A program made the translations under genes and the position numbers. A DNA stretch of 64,000 nucleotides from Arthrobacter pullicola (GTDB lineage: Bacteria; Actinomycetota; Actinomycetes; Actinomycetales; Micrococcaceae), in NCBI RefSeq assembly GCF_014836875.1, contig NZ_JACSQC010000002.1, forward strand, positions 264,834-328,833. Direction: 5' to 3'. Numbering within the stretch: position 1 is the stretch's first letter; each line of letters starts with the position of its first letter. A model generated the notes under the pieces. The model had not been told where the DNA came from. It did no database searches and worked only from the letters and a program-made list of their open reading frames with translations. Shown here one piece after another: positions 8,734 to 16,661 of the stretch.

Positions 8734-9390
8734 TCATGGCCGGCCTGGGGCGGCCGGGTTCCGGCCGTCTGCCTCTTCGGTGAACCGGTCGCCGAGCTCC
8801 GCCGGCTGGTTGGAGGCACCGTAGATCCGGTTGGCGCCAACGGTTCCTTTGACCACGGTCATCGGCTGGATGACTGCAGACCTGCCGATCCGGGTTCCCC
8901 CCAGAACCATGCAGCGCGAGGTCACCCAGGCGCCGTCGTCGATCCGGATGGGGCTGGTTACCAGTCCCATGTCGGTGCGGACCCGGTGGCTTCCCGTGGT
9001 CAGGAAACTCTCCTGGGAAATGACGACGTCGGCTCCAATCCAGACATGGTCCTGGTTATGGAACCACACACCTTCCCCGATCCAGGACCTGGGACCGATG
9101 TGGAGTTTCCACGGCGCCTTGACCCGGGTGCGCGGACGGAAGATCACGCCGTCGGCAATCTCCGCCCCGAAGGCACGCAGCACTGCGACGCGCAGCCGGG
9201 AGCTGATCTGCCACGGATTGGTGACAAAGACCAGTTCACACGCGGACCACAGATACACAACGGGACGGGGCCGCCCCCAGGACTCTTTGGAGCCCGGCGC
9301 CTTGGACAGATCAATGACAGCACCGGCATGGCGGCGTTCCCCGGCAGCGCCGCCGTTTGCCCCTGTGGCGCGGGGCTTAGGCCGCAGCAT
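8734..9390 (-). CDS. WcaF-like hexapeptide-repeat O-acyltransferase
   Basis: A 218-residue left-handed beta-helix acyltransferase. Hexapeptide turns are visible (KLHIGPRSWIGEGVWFHNQDHVWIGADV, then GGTRIGRSAVIQPMTVVKG) and the NP-W-x-I-S-S-R-L-R-x-x-x-L-R-x-FGA N-terminal block is typical of colanic acid acetyltransferase WcaF and its relatives. It probably transfers an acetyl group to a sugar of the repeat unit. The ATG at 9388-9390 lies 14 nt inside the end of the upstream glycosyltransferase gene; a longer frame starting near 9561 overlaps more of that gene and begins with unrelated sequence, so I reject it. Confidence 0.88.
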   Translation of the reverse strand: MLRPKPRATGANGGAAGERRHAGAVIDLSKAPGSKESWGRPRPVVYLWSACELVFVTNPWQISSRLRVAVLRAFGAEIADGVIFRPRTRVKAPWKLHIGPRSWIGEGVWFHNQDHVWIGADVVISQESFLTTGSHRVRTDMGLVTSPIRIDDGAWVTSRCMVLGGTRIGRSAVIQPMTVVKGTVGANRIYGASNQPAELGDRFTEEADGRNPAAPGRP

Positions 9391-10675
9391 TTTGCTGCTT
9401 CCTGCGGGCGCCCCGTGTCGTCCGCGCATGCGCCGGCCGGGGACGCCGGCCGGGAACCGGATCAGTCTCCGGCAAGGCCCGTCTGAGCACTTCCTCGAAC
9501 CGGTCCGCGATCGGGACAATCCCAAACCGGCTTTCGGCGAGTTCCCGGCCCCTGGCCCCAAGTTCCTGCGCAGCAGACGGATCCCGGGTCAGGTTCCGGA
9601 GCCAGGCTACGGCACCGGCAACACCGAATTCCGTGGGCGGGCCCACGTACCCCTTCGCTTCCAGGATGTCCGCAGCCGCCGGATTGTCCTCCGGCATCAG
9701 GCCGAGGATCGGGCGGCCGGCAGCGAGCGAGGACATCACCTTGCTGGGGATCGAGAAGCGGGAGGCTCCGGGTTCCAGGATGGTGACGAGCACATCGGCA
9801 GAACCGAGCATGTCCGGCAGGTCCGCGGCCGGTTGGAAGGGCAGCAGGGTTACCGGCAGGTCCGGGTCCTGCATCAGGTCGGCGCGCAGCATCTCGATGC
9901 CCTCGCCTTCAGAAGCGACGATCAGCCGTGCCGGCAGACCGGCTGCCAGGGCCGAGCGCAGCAGATCGGCAAGCAGAAGCGGGTTGTGCTTGCGCCCCAG
10001 TGTCCCTGCGTAGAGCAGCCTCAACTCGGGCTCTCCCGGCAGGTGCACCGCAGCCCACGCATTGCCGCGCGGGCGCGGAACTATCTCGGCAAGTGGGGCC
10101 CAGTTGGGGATGACTGTCACGTGTCCGGTATCCAGTCCCCACCTCCGGTAGGCGAGCCGGAATTCTTCTCCGATCACCACCGCTTGCGAAGCACTGCGGA
10201 CTATCCCGGCCTCGATCCTGCGGACAAGTGCGCTGCCGCTGCCGGCCAACGGCGCCGGAAGCCGGCGTGCCAGCTCCTCACTGATGGCGTTGCTGAACAG
10301 ATCCTGGTGCCACAGGAGCCAGGGCTGGTTCCGGCGGGCGGCGGCGCGGCGGAACTGCTCCAGTGCGAGCAGCGGCACGTTGCAGGCAACGATGCACTCC
10401 GGTGCGGTGCGCTGGTTGTGCTCGAGCCAGGTGCGCGCATAGGCCTGCTCGAAACGCAGCCTGCCCAGCGCACTGTACTTCCGGAACGGCTGGCCGGAAT
10501 CCAGCGGCGAGAAGCCCAGCAGTGCGGGATCCTGCGGAGTCCGCTCCAGAACACCTTTCCCGCTGCTGTACTGCGCGGAATAGACGTGGTCCACGGAATG
10601 GCCCCGCGCCGCCAGCTCACGGGACAGCTCTGCCTGAAACGGATGTCCGGAAAAGTCATGCACCTGAAGTCGCAT
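9377..10675 (-). CDS. Glycosyltransferase (WcaI-like, GT-B fold)
   Basis: A 432-residue enzyme with a Rossmann-type C-terminal half: LRLLYAGTLGRKHNP is the donor-domain opening and IPSKVMSSLAAGRPIL the donor-binding helix, as in WcaI-like colanic acid transferases. The N-terminal domain begins with VHDFSGHPFQAELSRELAARGHSV. The ATG at 10673-10675 is preferred over a TTG one codon upstream. It overlaps the epimerase gene end by 20 nt. Adjacent WcaI-like and WcaF-like genes echo colanic-acid clusters. The C-terminus (about 30 residues) is Arg-rich. Sugar donor unknown; GDP-linked is plausible given the epimerase next door. Confidence 0.85.
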   Translation of the reverse strand: MRLQVHDFSGHPFQAELSRELAARGHSVDHVYSAQYSSGKGVLERTPQDPALLGFSPLDSGQPFRKYSALGRLRFEQAYARTWLEHNQRTAPECIVACNVPLLALEQFRRAAARRNQPWLLWHQDLFSNAISEELARRLPAPLAGSGSALVRRIEAGIVRSASQAVVIGEEFRLAYRRWGLDTGHVTVIPNWAPLAEIVPRPRGNAWAAVHLPGEPELRLLYAGTLGRKHNPLLLADLLRSALAAGLPARLIVASEGEGIEMLRADLMQDPDLPVTLLPFQPAADLPDMLGSADVLVTILEPGASRFSIPSKVMSSLAAGRPILGLMPEDNPAAADILEAKGYVGPPTEFGVAGAVAWLRNLTRDPSAAQELGARGRELAESRFGIVPIADRFEEVLRRALPETDPVPGRRPRPAHARTTRGARRKQQNAAA

Positions 10676-11648
10676 CAACCAGCCCCCTCTGTGTCTTGAC
10701 CTGCCCCAGGATCCACTCGTAGGTCTGCTCCAGTCCGTCCCTCAGGGAGATGGAAGGCTCCCAGCCGTAGATGGACTGGAAGAGCGTATTGTCGCTGTTG
10801 CGGCCGCGGACACCCTGCGGCGCGTCCAGTTTGTACTGCCGGTTCACGACGGTGCCGGAGATCTGTTCCAGCAGGTCTGCCATCTGGTTAATCGAGACGA
10901 GTTCAGCAGAGCCCAGGTTGACCGGTTCGGCGGAGTCCCCGTTCATGACCTCCAGGATGCCGCGCACGCAGTCGTCGATGTAGATAAAGCTGCGTGTCTG
11001 CCCGCCGTCGCCCCAGATCTCCAGATTGGGATCCCCGGTGAGGGAGGCGGTTGCGAACTTGCGGCACAGCGCTGCGGGGGCCTTCTCCCGGCCGCCGTCC
11101 CATGTGCCTTCGGGACCGTAGACGTTATGGAAGCGTGCCACCCGGGTCTGCAGGCCGTAGTCCTCCTGGAAGTGCCGGCACATCCGCTCCGTGAACAGTT
11201 TTTCCCAGCCATAGCCGTCTTCGGGCTGGGCCGGGTAGGCGTCCTCTTCCCGCAGTGCGGTGACGTTCGAGTCAGTCTGGTGTTCGGCGGCATAGACACA
11301 GGCTGAGCTGCTGTAGAAGAACCGTTCCACCTCCTGGTCGCGGGCTGCCACCAGCATGTGCGTACTGGTCAGCACCGTGAGCATGCACGCGGCCTTGTTG
11401 TTCTCAATGAACCCCATGCCCCCCATGTCAGCCGCCAGGTTGTAAACGTGCTGCATGCCTCTGGTTACCTGCTGCGCGGTCTCCAGCAGCGAGCAGTCCC
11501 CCTGGATGTTCTCCGCACCGTCGTGAACCTGGTACCACTCATCAAGCGGCTTGCAGTCGACGGCCCGGACTTCATGACCATCCTTGATCAGACGGGCCAC
11601 AAGGTGACCGCCAATGAACCCGCCCGCACCAGTAACTAGAGATTTCAT
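10656..11648 (-). CDS. GDP-mannose 3,5-epimerase-like NAD-dependent sugar epimerase
   Basis: A 330-residue short-chain dehydrogenase/epimerase of the extended family. NAD is bound at GAGGFIG (7-13). The catalytic Tyr/Lys pair is YGWEK. Two blocks, ADMGGMGFIENN and RFHNVYGPEGTWDGGREKAPAA, are hallmarks of GDP-mannose 3,5-epimerases, including the plant enzyme that makes GDP-L-galactose. It would convert GDP-D-mannose to GDP-L-galactose and/or GDP-L-gulose. The ATG at 11646-11648 has an AGGAA site; a 16-codon longer start exists but lacks one. It follows the initiating sugar transferase by 52 nt. Product identity is inference from family motifs. Confidence 0.87.
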   Translation of the reverse strand: MKSLVTGAGGFIGGHLVARLIKDGHEVRAVDCKPLDEWYQVHDGAENIQGDCSLLETAQQVTRGMQHVYNLAADMGGMGFIENNKAACMLTVLTSTHMLVAARDQEVERFFYSSSACVYAAEHQTDSNVTALREEDAYPAQPEDGYGWEKLFTERMCRHFQEDYGLQTRVARFHNVYGPEGTWDGGREKAPAALCRKFATASLTGDPNLEIWGDGGQTRSFIYIDDCVRGILEVMNGDSAEPVNLGSAELVSINQMADLLEQISGTVVNRQYKLDAPQGVRGRNSDNTLFQSIYGWEPSISLRDGLEQTYEWILGQVKTQRGLVDATSGA

Positions 11649-11700
11649 GGTTCCTGCTTCCTTATTGACGTGAGACCAGCCGAAGCCGGATTTCATCTGC

Positions 11701-13464
11701 CTAGTACGCGCCCACTGGCCGGCGGAGCATTTTCACCGTGCGCCAGAGAATGATGAGGTCACCTGCGAGTGACCAGTTTTCGACGTAGTACAGGTCCAGC
11801 CGCACTCCGTCCTTCCAGTTGAGTTCGGAACGCCCGTTGATTTGCCACATACCGGTCAGCCCGGGCTTGATATAGAGCCTGCGGTGCACCCGGTCTCCGT
11901 ACTGCGCCACTTCGCGGGGCAGGGGTGGTCTTGGCCCAACCAGTGACATGTGGCCACGGAAGACGTTCCAGAGCTGCGGCAGTTCGTCCAGGGAGTACTT
12001 CCGCATCCACCGCCCCACCTGCGTGACACGGGGATCCTGCTGCATCTTGAAGAGCACGCCGTTGCCTTCATTGCGGTCCAGCAGGCTCTCAAGGTCGTCC
12101 TCCGCGGATTGCACCATCGACCTGAACTTGAGCATTTCGAAGGTGCCGCCACCGCGGCCCACGCGCTCCTGCCGAAAGATGGCGGGTCCTGGACTGTCCC
12201 GGCGGACCAATATGGCGAGCGTGGCCAGGACCGGGAGGAGAACCAGCAGGCCAGCCCCGGACAGCAGAATGTCCAGCCCTCTTTTGACCACGTGTTTACC
12301 GCCCGTGTACTGGGGAAGTTCCACATACATCAGCGGGAGTCCTTCAACCGGCCGTGCGTGGATCCGCGGTCCTGCCACGTTCGTAAGTCCAGTGGTCAGG
12401 ATGAGCTGTGTGGCTGATTCCTCCAGCTTCCATCCCAGCTCCTGGACGTACCGGCTGCCGCCCTTGGTAGGACCGGCCACGATGACCGCATCGGCACGAA
12501 CCCGGGCCACGGCATCTACAACCGCGTTTTCGTCAGATACAACAGGGAGGTGCGTACCGTCCACGTCCAGCCAGGACCGCCGCTTGCCTGTCAGCGATAC
12601 GCCGACCACCTTGTAGGCCGCCCGCGATCTGGATCCGATCTGGTGCACCACGTACCGGACGTCCCGCGGACGCCCCAGCACAAGGACCCGGGCCAGGTAC
12701 TTTCCCCGTTGGCGCTGCTGCTGGAGCCACTGCCTCAGCAGCCACCGGGAGCAGATTAGCCCAGCCGTTCCGACGGGCAGGATGAACGCGATGTATCCGC
12801 GTGCGATGTCGAGTTGGAAGACCACCGCTGCGAACGCCAGTCCGGCCGTTACGGCAAAGGCCGCGTTGATCGTGCGTTTGTATTCATCGGGTCCCACCCC
12901 TACTATCCGTGTGTCCCTGCTCCGGTACACGTGCAAGGCCAGCATCCAGGCCACGCCGATCACTGCTGACAGCACAAGGTAAGGGGTATCGAATGGCCCC
13001 ACCTGGAGTTCGGCGGGCTCGAGGCCAAATCTCGCCGCGGTGCCCGCCAGGACTGCCCCGACAACCACCAGGGCATCTGTAACTGTCAGGATGCGCACGT
13101 AGCGGCGGTTCCAGACCACCGCAGCGGTCCTCGCCGCACCCCCTTTGCTGAACGGATGGGTGACGAAGCTCGGAAAAACGTACGGCTGGGTTGGAACGGC
13201 AGCATGATCAGCTTGCACCTTTGACCCTGTTGGTCCTGTGCCGGACAGCGGCGCATCAATCAGGGCCGTCATGGCCCCAGGAGCTCCAAGGTCCATGTGC
13301 ACGTCCGCCTTCTGAAGCCCTTTCCGGACGCGGACCCTGTTCACAACTGCGGTGAGGGTGTCCGGGGCTGCCGGGTGGGGCAGGCGAACCCCATCGCCTG
13401 GATTAGTTCGGCTCTCCTGCGGGAAATAGTCCTCTGGCAGGAGCCTGCGGGTTTCTGCACTCAT
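11701..13464 (-). CDS. Polyprenyl glycosylphosphotransferase initiating exopolysaccharide synthesis
   Basis: A 587-residue membrane enzyme that moves a sugar-1-phosphate onto undecaprenyl phosphate, the first step of repeat-unit assembly. About 110 residues of poorly conserved N-terminus precede four hydrophobic segments (starting VRILTVTDALVVVGAVL), a CoA-binding-like middle domain (LARVLVLGRPRDVRYVV) and the C-terminal bacterial sugar transferase domain (KRGLDILLSGAGLLVLLPVLA, KFRSM, DELPQLWNV, PGLTGMWQINGRS). It is the first gene of the exopolysaccharide operon, behind a 461-nt leader. The ATG lacks a clear ribosome site, so a start further in (for example at MDLGAPGAM) is possible. Confidence 0.92.
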   Translation of the reverse strand: MSAETRRLLPEDYFPQESRTNPGDGVRLPHPAAPDTLTAVVNRVRVRKGLQKADVHMDLGAPGAMTALIDAPLSGTGPTGSKVQADHAAVPTQPYVFPSFVTHPFSKGGAARTAAVVWNRRYVRILTVTDALVVVGAVLAGTAARFGLEPAELQVGPFDTPYLVLSAVIGVAWMLALHVYRSRDTRIVGVGPDEYKRTINAAFAVTAGLAFAAVVFQLDIARGYIAFILPVGTAGLICSRWLLRQWLQQQRQRGKYLARVLVLGRPRDVRYVVHQIGSRSRAAYKVVGVSLTGKRRSWLDVDGTHLPVVSDENAVVDAVARVRADAVIVAGPTKGGSRYVQELGWKLEESATQLILTTGLTNVAGPRIHARPVEGLPLMYVELPQYTGGKHVVKRGLDILLSGAGLLVLLPVLATLAILVRRDSPGPAIFRQERVGRGGGTFEMLKFRSMVQSAEDDLESLLDRNEGNGVLFKMQQDPRVTQVGRWMRKYSLDELPQLWNVFRGHMSLVGPRPPLPREVAQYGDRVHRRLYIKPGLTGMWQINGRSELNWKDGVRLDLYYVENWSLAGDLIILWRTVKMLRRPVGAY

Positions 13465-13515
13465 GTGGAGACCGTCGTCCTCGGTTTCGTTCCTACCAGG
13501 ATCTGGGCGGTAGAA

Positions 13516-13575
13516 GGAGCCGGCGGCGGCTGGGGGGAAGTCTGGGTCTCAGCAGACTTCGACGCCGCCGGCTCC
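13516..13575 (-). promoter_or_regulatory. Two-part stem-loop in the exopolysaccharide operon leader
   Basis: The outer arms GGAGCCGGCGGCG (13516-13528) and CGCCGCCGGCTCC (13563-13575) are perfectly complementary over 13 bp. The inner arms GAAGTCTG (13537-13544) and CAGACTTC (13553-13560) pair over 8 bp around an 8-nt loop. The bulge is asymmetric (8 nt against 2). It ends 52 nt before the sugar transferase ATG. Downstream on the minus strand there is only TTCT, so it is a poor simple terminator and may be an attenuator or protein-binding site. Confidence 0.6.
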
Positions 13576-13830
13576 GCTTGTGGAGGCCCCCACCAGGCGC
13601 AACGCCGGGCGGGACCATTCTTGTGCGTACCGGATACGGGGTAAGCAGGCGGGATGAGAGTGCGCCCCGCTGGTTCGGTTGAGCCGCGCATGTGAGACCT
13701 TCTTTGCACTTCTTCCTGCTGACCGGTCTCAGTCAACGTCAGTCCCAAAGCGTCTGCATCAGTAGCAGGCACTCCAAAAAGCGCTCGAGCCACTTGCAGG
13801 AAAAGGGTTGGTACCCGCCCGGGGCCAGGG

Positions 13831-13839
13831 GCTACTTGG
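13831..13839 (-). promoter_or_regulatory. Shared CTACTTG motif upstream of the exopolysaccharide operon
   Basis: GCTACTTGG (read as CCAAGTAGC on the transcribed strand). The same 9-mer occurs upstream of LAL-C, and the core CTACTTG upstream of LAL-A. Binding factor unknown. Confidence 0.4.
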
Positions 13840-13925
13840 CTGTTCCTTCCCCCATTAGCGCGGCGGGTGACGCAGTACGTGCAGATGGGATGCCTGCGGG
13901 TGCAGGCCAGGCAGTTTCAGGACAC

Positions 13926-16661
13926 CTAGCGGCCGACGTGGACCTCCGGCTCGGCTTCCAGCGCCCGGTAGACGGTTTCCAGTTCCGTGCGGCGGCTGAT
14001 GCCGAGCTTCACGTAGATCCGGTAGACGTGGCCTTCAACGGTCCGCTGCGAGAGTGTGAAGCGGGTCGCAATATCCTTGGTGCTGGCGCCCTCGAGCAGC
14101 AGATGGACTATTTCGTGTTCCCTCCTGGTGAGCCGGACCTGGTGCACGCTGGGGCTCAGGTAGGACACCGTGACTCCCGCCAGCTCTTCCCGCCGGCGCC
14201 GGAGCTGCTGAATCAGTGCCCGCTGCCGCCGCAGATTGTTGTGGGCGCCGTAATAGCGGATCGCATGGCCGATGCATTCGACCGCCACCAGGTACTTGCG
14301 GCATCGAACTGCCTCATCGGCGGCCGCTACCATCCGTTCAGGATTGTCTGCCGCGACGGCAGCCGCGTAAGCATTGAGCGCAAGGGCTTCGGCACCTTCA
14401 AAGGAATCAGTCAGGTCGACCAGCCGGCGGGCCTGTTTCAGGTCACCAACGGCCAGCGCGAGCTCCAGGATGTCCTTCTCGGCGGCAAGCTGGCCCTGTT
14501 CCCGCGCTTCCGCTGCCAGTTCCCGTATCTGCGGCGGCAGGGGCAGTTCCGTTCCCTGCGGGGCGAGGGCAGCGGCAGCAAACGCCTGCGCACTCAGCCA
14601 GCTGCCTTTGGGACCGGTGTAGCCAATCACCCCGACCTCCCCGGCGTACTTGGCGGCGGGGCTTGTGTCACCGGTGACCGATGCTGCGTATCCTGCTATC
14701 CCCAGCGCGTAGGGCAACAACCGCTCGGGGTCTCGTGACCGAAGCGCCTCGACGGCCGGCCGCAGCCGGAGCAGGCCTTCCCGGAATCGGCCGTGATGGA
14801 TCTCCAGTGCGCCTTCGAACAGTCCGATTGTTCCACCGTAGGCGAGCAGGTAGTGGGGGTTCGCCGTACGTTCGGCGACGAGCAGCTGGCGCAGTTTCTC
14901 GAACCGGCCGCCGTGCAGGAGAGCCCATGCCCGCCGGACAAAGATTTGCCCGCGGACGATACTGCTGGCCTGCGGATCCTGCAGGACCTCATTCCGTGCC
15001 TCATGTGCCGCGCGGACTGCCTCTCCGATCGTGCCGGCCGCAGTCCTCACCTCAGCCGCGAGCGCAAAGCCCAGCGCTTTGGCCTCGTGGAAAACCGGCG
15101 TTGCGGAGTACGCCGTCCGGCCCGCTTCCGGGTCCAGCAGTTTAACGGCGCCGGAAGCCGGCGGCCCGGCCTGAAGGAGATTTCCGTCCAGGATGCGTCC
15201 CCAAAGTGCCAGTACTGCGGTCCCGGCCCCAAGCCAGGCGGCTCGTCCGGTTTCGCCTTCCACGGGCCCGGCAAGCTCCCGGTCGCGTATGGTCCAGGCA
15301 GCGGCTAAGGCCTGCATCTCGGTGCCGGGCCGCGCACACACAGCCACCAGCTGGGCGGACGCCAGGACCGCCGAGTCCAATGTGGCAGTGTCCGGTGCGG
15401 CAGCAATGGCGTCGTCCAGTTCTCCCTTGGCCTGGGATACGTCCCCAAGCGCCAGATGGGCGACGGCGGACTGGACCCGTGCGGGGATGCTCAGGGAATT
15501 GTCCTGGATTGCAGTGGCCAGGCGGTGCGCCAGTTCGGAGTCTCCGGCCGCATTGGCCCGGCGTGCGCCCTCGAGCAGATCGCTGCCGGAGATCTGCTCG
15601 CCGCAGTCCAGTGCCCAGGAAAGGTGCGCCAGCGACGCAGACCTGCCGGTACCGGGTGCATGACCACGGACCTGGCTTCTGATGGCCATGCTGCGCATCG
15701 GTGGAACCAGGCTGCGGACGGCGTCGGCATGGAGCGGCTGTGCATAGCCGATGAGGTCCGGAACATCAGGGGCAGCGTCAAGAAACCCGTCATCCAGCAG
15801 GCTCTGGACCGCCTCGTGGCTGCCCAGGGCTGCAAGGGCGGAGCGTGGAAGGCAGCCTGCCAGGGCCACGGCTTCAAGGATGGAGCGTTCGGCAGGTGTC
15901 CGCCCGGCCAGTAACTTTTTTGCCAGGTCCTGCACCGTGGGTTCCAGGACCGAGGGAAATGCACGGAGGAACCAGGCCTGATTGCGCTGAACCAGCTCCC
16001 CGTTTCGCTTGGCTGCTGCAATCAGAGCCTTGACGTAGAGCGGATTCCCCCCGGATATCTGGGCCAGGATGGAGCTGGAGGCGCTGAGGATGGGTCCGCC
16101 AAGCAGGTGGGTGCACAGCTTATGGACTGCGTCCGGCTGAAGCGGGGCGAGGTCCACCCTGGACATCAGCCCGTCCCGCGCCAAGGACAGCAGCTCCTGG
16201 ATCTGAACTCCGCGGCTGCGCGACAGGACAAACAGGCGCAGTTCCCCCGACATCGCCAGCTGAACCAGAACATGGCTGCTGGCTTCGTCGAGGTGATGGG
16301 CGTCGTCGACGACCAGCAGCGCCTGCGGATGCCCAGCTTCTGCCCGGGCCCGGAAGTAGCGCCGGATATTGCGGAGGACGACCAGCGGAGACTCAAGGTC
16401 CCTGGCGTCACCGCTGTCCATAAATGGCGTGAGCACGGCGTAGGGGATCCGTGACAAAACCGGGCTCCCGTGAATGCGGTACGGCTCCACGATCCCGTCA
16501 AGGCGGGCGAGCACTTCTGCCGCGACAGCAGTCTTCCCCATTCCATCGGGCCCCAGGACCACCGCGCCCCGCAGCGCCGGGTCCAGCAGCCGGTTGGCGA
16601 TGTCTTCAGCCTCCGCGGTGCGTTGGAAAGACGATGCCTGGGTATCCTGTACTGCCTTCAC
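13926..16661 (-). CDS. LAL-E: large ATP-binding LuxR-family regulator
   Basis: A 911-residue MalT-like regulator with an N-terminal AAA/STAND ATPase, a long helical sensor region and a C-terminal LuxR HTH. Walker A is GPDGMGKT (37-44), Walker B ALLVVDDAHHLD (D119/D120), and the GNP motif is ISGGNPLYV. The HTH (last ~65 residues) contains LTRREHEIVHLLLEG and RTVEGHVYRIYVKLGISRR. The GTG start overlaps the stop of LAL-D as GTGA, so the pair is translationally coupled. It is the gene nearest the exopolysaccharide operon. Family members bind ATP and an inducer, oligomerise and activate promoters; the ligand cannot be read from sequence. Confidence 0.88.
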   Translation of the reverse strand: MKAVQDTQASSFQRTAEAEDIANRLLDPALRGAVVLGPDGMGKTAVAAEVLARLDGIVEPYRIHGSPVLSRIPYAVLTPFMDSGDARDLESPLVVLRNIRRYFRARAEAGHPQALLVVDDAHHLDEASSHVLVQLAMSGELRLFVLSRSRGVQIQELLSLARDGLMSRVDLAPLQPDAVHKLCTHLLGGPILSASSSILAQISGGNPLYVKALIAAAKRNGELVQRNQAWFLRAFPSVLEPTVQDLAKKLLAGRTPAERSILEAVALAGCLPRSALAALGSHEAVQSLLDDGFLDAAPDVPDLIGYAQPLHADAVRSLVPPMRSMAIRSQVRGHAPGTGRSASLAHLSWALDCGEQISGSDLLEGARRANAAGDSELAHRLATAIQDNSLSIPARVQSAVAHLALGDVSQAKGELDDAIAAAPDTATLDSAVLASAQLVAVCARPGTEMQALAAAWTIRDRELAGPVEGETGRAAWLGAGTAVLALWGRILDGNLLQAGPPASGAVKLLDPEAGRTAYSATPVFHEAKALGFALAAEVRTAAGTIGEAVRAAHEARNEVLQDPQASSIVRGQIFVRRAWALLHGGRFEKLRQLLVAERTANPHYLLAYGGTIGLFEGALEIHHGRFREGLLRLRPAVEALRSRDPERLLPYALGIAGYAASVTGDTSPAAKYAGEVGVIGYTGPKGSWLSAQAFAAAALAPQGTELPLPPQIRELAAEAREQGQLAAEKDILELALAVGDLKQARRLVDLTDSFEGAEALALNAYAAAVAADNPERMVAAADEAVRCRKYLVAVECIGHAIRYYGAHNNLRRQRALIQQLRRRREELAGVTVSYLSPSVHQVRLTRREHEIVHLLLEGASTKDIATRFTLSQRTVEGHVYRIYVKLGISRRTELETVYRALEAEPEVHVGR

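Larger units (their letters stand above)
13465..13925 (-). other. 461-nt leader/intergenic region upstream of the exopolysaccharide operon
   Basis: No convincing gene is present. The region carries a GCTACTTGG motif (13831-13839) far upstream and a strong 60-nt hairpin (13516-13575) close to the operon start. A TACCAA hexamer lies 18 nt downstream of the motif in the direction of transcription. This looks like a long regulated leader between the last LAL gene and the operon. Confidence 0.6.

Noticed and set aside
8831-10699. A 622-codon plus-strand frame opposite the acyltransferase and glycosyltransferase genes
   Set aside because: Translation is Arg/Pro/Gly-rich without domains, while the minus strand shows clear enzyme motifs; a high-GC antisense shadow.
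13461-13793. A 110-codon minus-strand frame upstream of the sugar transferase gene
   Set aside because: Low-complexity Pro/Ala/Thr-rich translation, no family resemblance, overlaps the strong hairpin and the next start; best read as non-coding leader.
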